Shown here in pieces: positions 1 to 6,577 of a stretch of DNA of 6,577 bases. The DNA is from CBDUQI01 sp965369325. GTDB lineage: Bacteria > Pseudomonadota > Gammaproteobacteria > Steroidobacterales > JBCBZW01. Location: the NCBI GenBank assembly GCA_965369325.1, contig CBDUQI010000274.1:1-6577 (forward strand), in the 5' to 3' direction. Made by a program: the position numbers and the translations under genes. The stretch's first letter is position 1. Each line of letters opens with the position of its first letter. The notes beneath the pieces are model-generated. The model made no database searches. It was given only the letters and a program-made list of their open reading frames with translations, and was not told the origin of the DNA.

Positions 1-1256
1 GCCAGCAATAACTCGAAACTATCCGCCATCTGATCGATGCTCGATGCATCAAACAGATCACGGCGATAACTCCACACCAGCGTCAAGCCGTTCTCATCGG
101 GGACCGCCGTGAGATCTAGATCGAAGTGCACCGCTGCGCTGTCAACTTCCACCGCCTCAACATCAAGATCGACCAAACTCAACCGTTCAGTTGGCTGATT
201 CTGGAGGACGAATTTCACCTGAAATAACGGCGTGCAACCGGCAATACGGGGCGGGTTCAATTCGTCCACCAACCGCTCGTACGGCACCGACTGGTGAGCG
301 AACGCGTCCAGTACTGTCCGTTTGGTGAGGTTAAGCAGATCACTGAAGGTCGCGGCGCGGGCAACCGGCGTGCGAATCACCAGGTTGTTAACAAAAAACC
401 CGATCAGCTTCTCAATGTCCCGGTGCCGACGGCCAGCCACCGGCGTCCCCGTCACCACCTCATCAGCGAAACTCCAGCGCGCCAGCAACACCGCTAAGGC
501 GGTTTGCAGCACCATATAGTAGCTGGCGCCGACATCGCGGCCGAGGCTCTGCAACCGGCTCGCAATCGCAGCATCCAGGCGGCGTGTCTGGCGTCCGGTC
601 GTGCCCTCCGCCTGAAGCTTTCGCGGATGATCCAGCGCAATTGAATGAACGGTCGGCAGGCCAACCAAATGATCACGCCAATAGTCCATGCTTCGCTCGG
701 CTGAGGGCGTATTGGCCCGATCGCGTTGCCAACGAGCGAAGTCTGCATACTGCACCGCCAGTTGATCAAACACCGGGCCCTTCCCGCGTGCGAACGCGTT
801 GTAGGCGAGGGCGAACTCCCGAACCATAAGGCCCATCGACCACCCATCCGCCGCAATATGATGTAGTGAAAACATCACCACATGTTCATGCGCCGTCACG
901 CGCACAACGTGACAACGAAGCATTAAGTCGTCAACCAAATTGAAAGGTTCTGCGCATTGCGCGTCCAGCAGGGCCTGACAGATGTTCCGTGCATCGGCAT
1001 CGTCGCTGAGATCAACGTAATGCACAGGCACCGTGGAAACCTCATGAACCATCTGACAGGCAATCCCATCTTGCTCATCAAAGCGCGTGCGCAAGACCTC
1101 GTGTCGCGCGACAATCGCATCCACTGCCTGCCGCATCGCATCCATATCAAGATTGCCGTAGGCCCGAAATACCCGCGCGAGGTTATAGTGGGCTCCGCCT
1201 GGTTCCAGCTTATCGATAAACCACAATCGCTCCTGAGCGAAAGACAGCGGATGCGG
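1..1256 (-). other. Condensation domain, LCL type
   Basis: From residue 72 to the window edge the protein is a condensation domain joining an L-configured donor to the next L-aminoacyl acceptor. Motifs: HPLSFAQERLWFI (73-85, C1), RHEVLRTRF (122-130, C2), HHIAADGWSMG (203-213, C3, His204 the catalytic second His), YADFARWQR (241-249, C4), IGFFVNNLVIR (356-366, C5), HQSVPYERLVDEL (392-404, C6) and TPLFQVKF (413-420, C7). The SFAQ.RLWF form of C1 and the DGWSMG ending of C3 are typical of LCL domains. This fits a donor carrier with no epimerase. The domain appears nearly complete. Confidence 0.94.
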
Positions 1257-1469
1257 CGCACCGCGATCTTCAACTACCGAGATGGACCGTTCGGATACTC
1301 CCTTCGCGGCCGAAAGGTAGTTAATGAGTTCTTGCTTTCGCTGTCGGATTTGTCCCGTGAGCACATCGTCCAAAGGTTGCCCGTTCGAACGCGTCTTTAG
1401 TTTCCCCGCCTCGACAAACGGATACACACCGTGGCGATGCAGTTCGTCAATGAACTCTACGGTCGTCAT
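1..1469 (-). CDS. Nonribosomal peptide synthetase, N-terminal part: docking domain-C(LCL)-...
   Basis: This is the next NRPS subunit of the assembly line, starting at ATG 1469-1467 and open to the left edge (489 complete codons, no stop in frame). It begins MTTVEFIDELHRHGV, a TubC-type docking domain (about residues 1-54), followed by an LCL-type condensation domain (from about 72). The start is supported by the GGAG site 7 bases upstream, the 1-bp gap to the preceding stop, and the docking domain starting exactly there. All C-domain core motifs are present, including HHIAADG. The adenylation domain that would define the residue added should lie just beyond the window. The protein accepts the L-Val-ended chain from PCP2 of the upstream subunit. 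Gene order and tight spacing place both in one operon. Confidence 0.96.
   Translation of the reverse strand, partial: MTTVEFIDELHRHGVYPFVEAGKLKTRSNGQPLDDVLTGQIRQRKQELINYLSAAKGVSERSISVVEDRGAPHPLSFAQERLWFIDKLEPGGAHYNLARVFRAYGNLDMDAMRQAVDAIVARHEVLRTRFDEQDGIACQMVHEVSTVPVHYVDLSDDADARNICQALLDAQCAEPFNLVDDLMLRCHVVRVTAHEHVVMFSLHHIAADGWSMGLMVREFALAYNAFARGKGPVFDQLAVQYADFARWQRDRANTPSAERSMDYWRDHLVGLPTVHSIALDHPRKLQAEGTTGRQTRRLDAAIASRLQSLGRDVGASYYMVLQTALAVLLARWSFADEVVTGTPVAGRRHRDIEKLIGFFVNNLVIRTPVARAATFSDLLNLTKRTVLDAFAHQSVPYERLVDELNPPRIAGCTPLFQVKFVLQNQPTERLSLVDLDVEAVEVDSAAVHFDLDLTAVPDENGLTLVWSYRRDLFDASSIDQMADSFELLL
1308..1469 (-). other. TubC-type N-terminal docking domain
   Basis: Residues 1-54 show the helix, beta-hairpin, helix pattern of the TubC_N family: FIDELHRHGV (6-15), YPFVEAGKLKTRS (16-28), then LDDVLTGQIRQRKQELINYL (33-52). 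The family sits at the start of NRPS or hybrid subunits and recruits the preceding subunit by binding its C-terminal tail. Basic residues Lys23, Lys25 and Arg27 alternate along the second strand, a plausible surface for the acidic tail of the upstream protein. Confidence 0.88.
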
Positions 1470-1470
1470 C

Positions 1471-4400
1471 TCACCACTCCGTTACCACCGTGTCCTGAAC
1501 GCTGCCATCCACATCTTCGCCGTACGCCTGCGAACGATGCGCATCCACTCTTTGTGCCAATGCGCGAATCTGCTGGTGCACGAACAACTCGTTGATGTTA
1601 AGACCCTCACCGTAGCGCTGATCGATCGCATTGAGCACCTGCATGGCAAGCAGTGAATCACCGCCCAACTCAAAGAAATTGCTCGTAACGCTTACATCCT
1701 TCAACCTCAGAACGGCCTCCCATACCTCACACAAATAGCGCTCGGTATCGGTGGCGGGCAACACCCGCTCGGTGCTGGCAGCCTCGTTCGGTGCGGGTAA
1801 TGCCGCGCGGTCTACCTTGCCGTTGGGCGTCAGAGGAAAGCGATCCAGCCATACCACGTGATCCGGGGTCATATGGCGTGGCAGCACGCTACCTAGCGCA
1901 TCCTGTAACGCCTGAGTAACCCCAATCTCCGATGCAACGCCAGGGCTGCCTACGAGGTAGGCAAGCAGTTTGCGATCACTCCCCTCACCTCGCGTAATCA
2001 CGACACATTCATCCACCATACGCAGTCGCAGCAAATGGGAGGCCACCTCATTCGGCTCGATGCGAAACCCCCGGATCTTCACCTGATCATCCATACGTCC
2101 GAGGAATTCCAGCAGACCTTCTGGCGTCCATCGGGCGAGGTCTCCCGTGCGGTAGTAACGCTCTTCGCTATCGGGATCACGGAAGAATTTCTTGTCCGAA
2201 AACTCAGGTTGATTTAGATATCCCCGGGCAACGCCTGCTCCGAAGGTCACCAGTTCACCCATCGCGCCGATGGGTGCGGGTTTGCCGTCCCGCTGCAGTA
2301 CCTTCACGCCCGTACCAGAAACTGGCACACCCAGTGGCACCGGCGAACTGCGGTCCCATCCAGCAGGGATCGGGTAACAACAGGTAAAGGTTGTGTTCTC
2401 GGTGGGGCCGTAGCCATTGATGATCGTGACGCTCGCCAGCGTTTCCTGCACCCGTGCGACCCCTGCCGGGGGCACCACATCGCCGCCGGTCAACACCCAG
2501 TGCAAAGCGCAATCCGATGGTACTTTGTAACTCCATTGCTCGAAGAAGCCGGCTGAGAACCACGCGGTGGTTACCTGGTACTGCACCAGTACCCGGTTCA
2601 TGCTCGTGATGTCCAACTGTGCCTGCGGATACAGAACAAGGCTGCCGCCGTTGAGCAGCGCGCCCCAGATCTCGAAGGTAGCCGCATCGAACGATACCGG
2701 CGCGGCCTGCAGCATGACCGTCTGGCTGTCCAGGCAGACGTAATTGGGCTCAATTACCAGCCGACACACACTTTCATGTTCCACCAACACGCCTTTCGGC
2801 TGCCCGGTGGACCCGGAGGTATACATCACATACGCCAGATCGTTCGGCGAAGCGTCGCCTTCAGAAACCGTTGCATCGCTCGCATCCGAAGTCGCTAGTT
2901 CTTCGGTACAGATGAAAGTACTTGCAAGCGAGGGGTGCTGCCCGAGTACGGCGCGATGAGAAAGAACCAGGGACAGGTTTGCATCCTCCACCATGTATCG
3001 GACCCGCGCCGTTGGATAGGCCGGGTCGACCGGCACGTAAGCGGCGCCGCACTTCAAAACGCCCAACATGGCGGCGATCATTTCCGCACTGCGATCCATG
3101 CAGATCCCCACCAACTCTGTGGACTCAATGCCCTTGCGCCGCAGATATTGTGCCAGCACCTCGGCCCGCTGATTCAACTGTGCGTAGCTCACCTGCGTAT
3201 CAGCCGCGTGGATTGCAACAGCGTCTGGCGAGCGGGCGAGCTGTGCTTCGAACAGGTGGTGAATACAGTGCGATTCGCCCGCTCCCGGCACACGTCGTTC
3301 GAACTGCGATATCTGCGCCAGCTCAGCCTGCGGGAGCACCGCGAAGGACTGCACCGGTCGCTGCGGGGTGTCCGGCATGCTTTCCAGCACGCTAAAGAAT
3401 GCCGTCAGCATGCGCCTCGCGGTGTCGTCGCTCAGCGCATCCGCGCGGTACATGCAACGGGTTTTCAATTCACCTTTCAGTGAGGCGGTCAGTGTCAGTG
3501 GGTAGTCAGTTTCAATCCGATTGGAGATATCACTGATCCGAAGTCCACCCTGCCCCCGTTCCCGTACCGGCGCTAGTTCAAGCGGGTAATTCTCGAATAC
3601 AAACAACGAATCGAAAATGCGCATGTCACTGGCCAGTGCAGCACGTTTCTGGATATCCCCCAAGGGAAGGTACGCGAAATCAAGACAATCGGCGAACCGG
3701 CGGTGCAGGCTGTGCAGCATCGCGGTGGTTGTACTCGTGCTGTCGAAACTAACCACTACCGGAATGGTGTTGATAAACAGGCCTACCATGCGTTCAATGC
3801 CATCTACATTGGCCGGCCTTCCCGATACGGTCGCCCCAAAACAAACCTGTGACTCGCCACTGAAGCGATGCAGTACATATGCCCACGCCAATTGAAGCAC
3901 GGTATTGGCCGTCACCTGACACTGTCTGGCCAACGCCTGAATCCGTGCCGCTCGCCCCACGTTTAGTTCCATCCTCAGTTCCCGCACAGCGGGAGATTCG
4001 GCTCGAACCGATAAGCTAAGTGGCAGGCGTGTGGGTGTCTTCAACGTCGCCAGAGTTGTGTCCCAGAACTGCTCAGCTTGGGTCTGGTCCTGCGCGCCGA
4101 GCCACTCGACGTAGTGCTGATACAGCGGGCCCGGCGCGGTCTCCGGCAAAGCGCTCGATTGCACGCGCTGATAGGCCTCTAGAACCTCTTGGTAAATAAT
4201 CGGCATACACCAGCCGTCCGCCAGCGCGTGGTGATGGGTCCACAGCAGACGATGCTGGGTGGCGCTGAGCGCAAACACGGCCAATCGCATCAGTGGTGCC
4301 TGGTCAAGATTAAATCGGCGCCGGCGATCATCTTGCAGGTAGTTCTCCAGCAACGTTACCCGTATGTCACCAGCGTGCTCACGCCAGTCCTCGTAGTGCC

Positions 4401-6577
4401 AGGGAATCTCCGCATCGCGACAGACCAGCTGACACAAGACCCCGTCCTCGCGCACAAACGCAGTGCGCAGTATGTCGTGCCGCTTCACCACCGAATGCCA
4501 AGCCTGCTGGAAGGCTTCAAAGTCAAAATCGCCCTCCAACACCATCGAAGTTTGATTCACATAGGCTCCGGCCTTTCTTTCGCCATGGAAAATCAGCCCA
4601 GCCTGCATAGGTGTGGCGGGATAAATTCTTGAAATGGGCCCCGTACTGCGCTGCCATTGATCGAGCGTCGACTGAGAAACCGCCACCAGCGGGAAGTCGG
4701 CTGGCGTCACACGTCGTTCGCCCAATGTCCGGCAATACCCAACAACCTGATTCAGTGCGTCTTCAAGATGCCGCGACAGTGCGTGCATGGTGTCCTGACG
4801 ATACTGCGCCGTGCTGTACCCCAGGGTGACCTGAAGTTGCCCGCCCAGCACCACCGCCACGAAGGTGAGTTTGCCTGCTCGCTGCGCCTCGTTACTGCGT
4901 GTCTGTCCCGCCGCCTCCGGTGCCAGGGCGAAGGGGGAGACCTGATCGAAGCTCTGGTCCATCTGCCCGAGGTAGTTGAACGTCAGCTCGGGGGGACTCT
5001 GCGCGTCGGCCGCCAGTAACTGCGGGTCCTTGAGAGTTTCAACAAGCAGCCCGTAGCCGACACCACTATCCGGAACCGCGCGCTGCCGTGCCTTCACCGA
5101 TGTGACCACCGCGTTGACGCTTTCCTCAGCGCAGTCAAGCAACAACGGATACAACACGGTGAACCAACCCACCGTATCCACCACATCAAGGTTGTTCAGG
5201 GGCACGTCGCGCCCATGCCCTTCGATAAAAACGGTCAGACGACGGGTACCTAATCCAGCCCGCAGCGCAAGCAAACCGGCGGCGAGCAACAGCTCATTCG
5301 TGCGGACGCGCGCCTCGCCGCCCGAGGCTCTCAACAACTGCTCGGTGGCGCGAGCTGGCAATGTGATTGAAACGTGCTCCGTCGAACTTTCGGTTCCAGG
5401 TAGAACGACCGGATGATCCGTCGGCAGCGGTTCGCATGTCGGATCAAACTGGTTTAACCAGTACGACCTCTGCGCCCGCACCGCGTTCGATTCAGCGTAA
5501 TCACCTAAGGCTTCTGCCCACTGTTTGAACGGCGAGGTTTTCGCGGGTAAGCGGATGAACTCATCGCGGGTCAGATATTCAAAGGCTTGCGTCAAATCGG
5601 CCAGTATCGTACGCCACGACACACCGTCCACGACGATGTGATGTGCGACCAGCAACAACCTCGACGCCGCCTCATTGCCCGGCGTTCGCAGCAGCACTGC
5701 ACGAAATAACGGCCCGGCCTCAAGATCCAGTTGTCGCTGCCAGTCATCGCAACGCTGGGTGAGTGCTACCTGCTGAGTTTGCGAAGCTGACAGCAGTTCT
5801 TCGTGGCAGCACGCTGCAGCCATGTCAACTGCAACCTCGCGGTGGGTGGCTGTCCAGTCGCCATGTGCGTGTGAAAACGAAAGGCGCAACGCATCGTGCC
5901 GTGTCAGCAATGCGGTGACCATTGCACACAAGCCGGCGTACTCCACAGATGCTGGCGCCGTTAACAGCATCGACTGATTGAAGTGATTGCGATCACTTGT
6001 GTTGGTACGTAAGAACCGTAACTGAATGGGAAGCAGGCCCGAATTTCCTGTCACCATACCTTGCGGTGCTTCCACACGAAGATCATCATTCGCCTGTTGC
6101 GCAAGCTGTTCAATTGTCTGGTGAGTGAATAACTGGCGAGTGTTAATCCCGATGCCCTGCTGATTCGCCCTTGAAACCACCTGGATTGAGACGATGGAAT
6201 CGCCGCCGAGCGAAAAGAAGTTATCCCGGATGCCAACCCGCTCTATCCTCAGCAGCGTTTGCCATATTTCCGCCAGAGCTTTTTCCACCGCCGTTCGCGG
6301 CGCGAGGTAAGCCTGCGAAGCCTGGTAGTCCGGTCTCGGCAGCGCCCGCGTGTCTACTTTCCCGTTCACCGTTAACGGGAATGAGCGCATCAGTACAAAC
6401 GCGGTGGGATGCATATACGCCGGAAGGTGGTCCCGACAACGCTCGGCTAGGCGCTCGCTCAGTCCGCCCGTATCCTCCAACACCGAAAAGGCCGACGGAT
6501 CGAGCACCTCGGGCAACGTCTGCGGAATGACGTAAGCCACCAGCGCGGAGCCAGCGCCGTCCTCTCGCAGCACCACC
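1471..6577 (-). CDS. Nonribosomal peptide synthetase, C-terminal part: (A)-PCP-E-C-A-PCP
   Basis: This is a multimodular NRPS subunit, cytoplasmic, building a peptide by the thiotemplate mechanism. The 1,701 visible residues hold, in order, the end of an A domain (1-83), PCP1 (94-162, Ser127), an epimerization domain (178-605, HHIVVDG), a DCL-type C domain (646-1068, HHALADG), a complete A domain (1105-1596, YTSGSTG, YRTGDL, NGKVD), PCP2 (1605-1676, Ser1641) and an acidic tail ending in Trp1701 before TGA at 1471-1473. The gene runs off the right edge. The first in-frame codon, GTG at 6574-6576, encodes an internal valine of A1 and is not a start. No thioesterase or reductase domain follows PCP2, so the chain passes to the next protein, whose ATG lies 1 bp downstream. 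Every core motif seen is intact and there is no frameshift. Module order predicts D-Xaa followed by L-Val. NRPS identity is certain; the product is unknown. Confidence 0.98.
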   Translation of the reverse strand, partial: VVLREDGAGSALVAYVIPQTLPEVLDPSAFSVLEDTGGLSERLAERCRDHLPAYMHPTAFVLMRSFPLTVNGKVDTRALPRPDYQASQAYLAPRTAVEKALAEIWQTLLRIERVGIRDNFFSLGGDSIVSIQVVSRANQQGIGINTRQLFTHQTIEQLAQQANDDLRVEAPQGMVTGNSGLLPIQLRFLRTNTSDRNHFNQSMLLTAPASVEYAGLCAMVTALLTRHDALRLSFSHAHGDWTATHREVAVDMAAACCHEELLSASQTQQVALTQRCDDWQRQLDLEAGPLFRAVLLRTPGNEAASRLLLVAHHIVVDGVSWRTILADLTQAFEYLTRDEFIRLPAKTSPFKQWAEALGDYAESNAVRAQRSYWLNQFDPTCEPLPTDHPVVLPGTESSTEHVSITLPARATEQLLRASGGEARVRTNELLLAAGLLALRAGLGTRRLTVFIEGHGRDVPLNNLDVVDTVGWFTVLYPLLLDCAEESVNAVVTSVKARQRAVPDSGVGYGLLVETLKDPQLLAADAQSPPELTFNYLGQMDQSFDQVSPFALAPEAAGQTRSNEAQRAGKLTFVAVVLGGQLQVTLGYSTAQYRQDTMHALSRHLEDALNQVVGYCRTLGERRVTPADFPLVAVSQSTLDQWQRSTGPISRIYPATPMQAGLIFHGERKAGAYVNQTSMVLEGDFDFEAFQQAWHSVVKRHDILRTAFVREDGVLCQLVCRDAEIPWHYEDWREHAGDIRVTLLENYLQDDRRRRFNLDQAPLMRLAVFALSATQHRLLWTHHHALADGWCMPIIYQEVLEAYQRVQSSALPETAPGPLYQHYVEWLGAQDQTQAEQFWDTTLATLKTPTRLPLSLSVRAESPAVRELRMELNVGRAARIQALARQCQVTANTVLQLAWAYVLHRFSGESQVCFGATVSGRPANVDGIERMVGLFINTIPVVVSFDSTSTTTAMLHSLHRRFADCLDFAYLPLGDIQKRAALASDMRIFDSLFVFENYPLELAPVRERGQGGLRISDISNRIETDYPLTLTASLKGELKTRCMYRADALSDDTARRMLTAFFSVLESMPDTPQRPVQSFAVLPQAELAQISQFERRVPGAGESHCIHHLFEAQLARSPDAVAIHAADTQVSYAQLNQRAEVLAQYLRRKGIESTELVGICMDRSAEMIAAMLGVLKCGAAYVPVDPAYPTARVRYMVEDANLSLVLSHRAVLGQHPSLASTFICTEELATSDASDATVSEGDASPNDLAYVMYTSGSTGQPKGVLVEHESVCRLVIEPNYVCLDSQTVMLQAAPVSFDAATFEIWGALLNGGSLVLYPQAQLDITSMNRVLVQYQVTTAWFSAGFFEQWSYKVPSDCALHWVLTGGDVVPPAGVARVQETLASVTIINGYGPTENTTFTCCYPIPAGWDRSSPVPLGVPVSGTGVKVLQRDGKPAPIGAMGELVTFGAGVARGYLNQPEFSDKKFFRDPDSEERYYRTGDLARWTPEGLLEFLGRMDDQVKIRGFRIEPNEVASHLLRLRMVDECVVITRGEGSDRKLLAYLVGSPGVASEIGVTQALQDALGSVLPRHMTPDHVVWLDRFPLTPNGKVDRAALPAPNEAASTERVLPATDTERYLCEVWEAVLRLKDVSVTSNFFELGGDSLLAMQVLNAIDQRYGEGLNINELFVHQQIRALAQRVDAHRSQAYGEDVDGSVQDTVVTEW
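1474..1545 (-). other. C-terminal tail, possible docking peptide
   Basis: After PCP2 the protein ends with about 24 residues (1678-1701) belonging to no enzymatic domain. Its last 15 residues carry Glu1687, Asp1688, Asp1690, Asp1695 and Glu1700 with no basic residue, plus a hydrophobic VV pair and a terminal Trp. In synthetases whose partner starts with a TubC-type docking domain, the upstream subunit typically ends in a short linear motif that binds the docking beta-hairpin. The next gene has such a domain, so the role is inferred from position and charge. The peptide itself matches no motif I can name. Confidence 0.55.
1477..1480 (-). promoter_or_regulatory. Ribosome binding site of the downstream NRPS gene
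   Basis: On the minus strand the core GGAG sits 7 bases before the ATG at 1469-1467. It lies inside the last codons of the upstream gene, and the two genes are separated by one base. Position and spacing support this ATG as the true start and suggest translational coupling of the two subunits. Confidence 0.75.
1549..1764 (-). other. Peptidyl carrier protein PCP2
   Basis: Residues 1605-1676 form the carrier domain of the valine-like module. The motif SNFFELGGDSLLAMQ (1632-1646) contains Ser1641 (codon 1654-1656, TCA), the phosphopantetheine site. The motif ends in GGDSL, not the GGDSI of PCP1, and no E domain follows. The bound residue is therefore predicted to stay L. It is the last catalytic domain of this subunit and presents the chain to the C domain of the next protein. 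Confidence 0.96.
1789..3264 (-). other. Adenylation domain A2, predicted to activate L-valine
   Basis: Residues 1105-1596 form a complete A domain that adenylates an amino acid with ATP and loads it on PCP2. Motifs: A3 YTSGSTGQPKG (1252-1262), A4 FDAATFE (1296-1302), A5 NGYGPTENTTF (1387-1397), A7 YRTGDLARW (1475-1483), A8 starting GRMDDQVKIRGFRIEP (1493-1508) and A10 FPLTPNGKVDRAALP (1580-1594). Aligning by eye to GrsA gives the ten-residue pocket code DAFWLGGTFK, from D1297, A1298, F1301, W1339, L1362, G1364, G1388, T1396, F1397 and K1587. This differs from the known valine code DAFWIGGTFK only by Leu for Ile at the fifth position. Val is the best call; Ile or another small branched residue is possible. 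Confidence 0.95.
3373..4641 (-). other. Condensation domain, DCL type
   Basis: Residues 646-1068 form the peptide-bond-forming domain of module n+1. Motifs seen are IYPATPMQAGLIFH (651-664, C1), RHDILRTAF (699-707, C2), HHALADGW (782-789, C3, with His783 the catalytic second His), VGLFINTIPVVV (931-942, C5), YLPLGDIQK (969-977) and FDSLFVFENYP (988-998). The YPxTPMQ.G..FH form of C1 and its position straight after an E domain point to the DCL subtype, which accepts a D-configured donor and an L acceptor. The extra N-terminal HHxxxxxGD motif of dual C/E domains is absent. The linker 606-645 joins it to the E domain. Confidence 0.93.
4762..6045 (-). other. Epimerization (E) domain
   Basis: Residues 178-605 form a condensation-fold domain that interconverts the L and D forms of the PCP1-bound residue. 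The E-type motifs are all present: HHIVVDGVSWR (312-322) with His313 as the expected catalytic base, EGHGR (452-456) whose Glu is the proposed second catalytic residue, VGWFTVLYPL (469-478), VPDSGVGYGLL (501-511) and FNYLGQ (533-538). EGHGR, the GWFT..YP motif and FNYLGQ separate E domains from true C domains. With the catalytic residues intact, the domain is predicted to be active, so module n should contribute a D-residue. Confidence 0.95.
6091..6297 (-). other. Peptidyl carrier protein PCP1 (type preceding an E domain)
   Basis: Residues 94-162 form a four-helix carrier domain with the motif DNFFSLGGDSI (118-128). Ser127 (codon 6196-6198, TCC) is the 4'-phosphopantetheine attachment site. 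Isoleucine after the serine and aspartate before it (GGDSI) are typical of carrier domains serving an epimerization domain, as opposed to the GGHSL form common before LCL condensation domains. This matches the E domain immediately downstream. It carries the aminoacyl or peptidyl thioester of module n. Confidence 0.97.
6328..6577 (-). other. Adenylation domain A1, C-terminal fragment
   Basis: Residues 1-83 are the small C-terminal subdomain of an amino-acid-activating A domain, which rotates between adenylation and thiolation states. The A9-like motif LPAYMHPTAFV lies at 51-61 and the A10 motif FPLTVNGKVDTRALP at 66-80. Lys73 is the conserved lysine matching GrsA Lys517, which contacts the substrate carboxylate and phosphate. 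The core A1-A8 motifs and the other nine selectivity positions lie beyond the right edge, so the amino acid of this module cannot be predicted here. Confidence 0.95.

Noticed and set aside
494..1400. Open frames on both strands over the downstream synthetase start (minus 494-856, minus 923-1273, plus 957-1400)
   Set aside because: The real frame is open from 1469 to the left edge and carries all condensation motifs; these are alternative-frame or antisense shadows.
1467..1473. A frameshift or sequencing error splitting one large synthetase
   Set aside because: The upstream protein ends after a complete carrier domain, and the downstream one begins with an RBS, an ATG and a docking domain, as expected for two real subunits.
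2922..3483. Two overlapping plus-strand open frames of 157 and 182 codons
   Set aside because: They lie antisense to the conserved A and C domain frame, overlap each other, and show no recognisable domain or initiation site. They are shadows of GC-rich coding DNA.
3373..4641. Dual condensation/epimerization domain
   Set aside because: The extra N-terminal HHxxxxxGD motif of dual C/E domains is absent and a separate intact E domain precedes it.
4762..6045. Ordinary condensation domain instead of an epimerase
   Set aside because: EGHGR, VGWFTVLYP and FNYLGQ are E-domain hallmarks, and two condensation domains in a row after one carrier would make no sense here.
6361..6379. Inverted repeat CCCGTT/AACGGG with a 7-base loop
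   Set aside because: It falls within the codons of the conserved A10 motif (FPLTVNG) in mid-gene and has no U-run; it is a codon coincidence, not a terminator or operator.

Overview
The window is an interior piece of a nonribosomal peptide synthetase (NRPS) operon. All of it is transcribed from the minus strand (right to left), and about 99.9% of it is coding. Two genes are present and both are cut by the window edges. The DNA looks moderately GC-rich by eye. Domain style (GGDSI/GGDSL carrier domains, E followed by a DCL-type C domain, TubC-type docking domain) fits a proteobacterial secondary-metabolite cluster. The sequence alone does not fix the genus or the compound.

Layout in the direction of transcription. 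From 6577 down to 1471 is the C-terminal 1,701 residues of an upstream synthetase. Its domains are: the end of an adenylation domain (A1), a peptidyl carrier protein (PCP1), an epimerization domain (E), a DCL-type condensation domain, a complete adenylation domain (A2) with a valine-like pocket code, a second carrier domain (PCP2), and a short acidic C-terminal tail. One base after its TGA comes the ATG of the next synthetase (1469 down to 1, open at the left edge). It opens with a TubC-type N-terminal docking domain, followed by an essentially complete LCL-type condensation domain. Its adenylation domain should start just beyond the window.

How the parts work together. Module n loads an amino acid (selectivity pocket outside the window) on PCP1, and E inverts its alpha carbon. 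The DCL domain joins the D-configured chain to the residue loaded by A2, predicted to be L-Val, on PCP2. No E domain follows PCP2. The LCL domain of the next protein, recruited through its docking domain, then joins the L-Val-ended chain to the next residue. The visible part of the product is therefore ...-D-Xaa-L-Val-Yaa-.... Motif types and stereochemistry agree across all three condensation or epimerization steps, and every core catalytic motif seen is intact, so the line looks functional.

No RNA genes, mobile elements, CRISPR arrays, promoters or terminators were found, and no intergenic stretch is longer than 1 bp. I see no undescribed system. The most interesting points are the subunit junction (acidic tail facing a basic docking hairpin, with a 1-bp gene gap) and the valine-like A-domain code.
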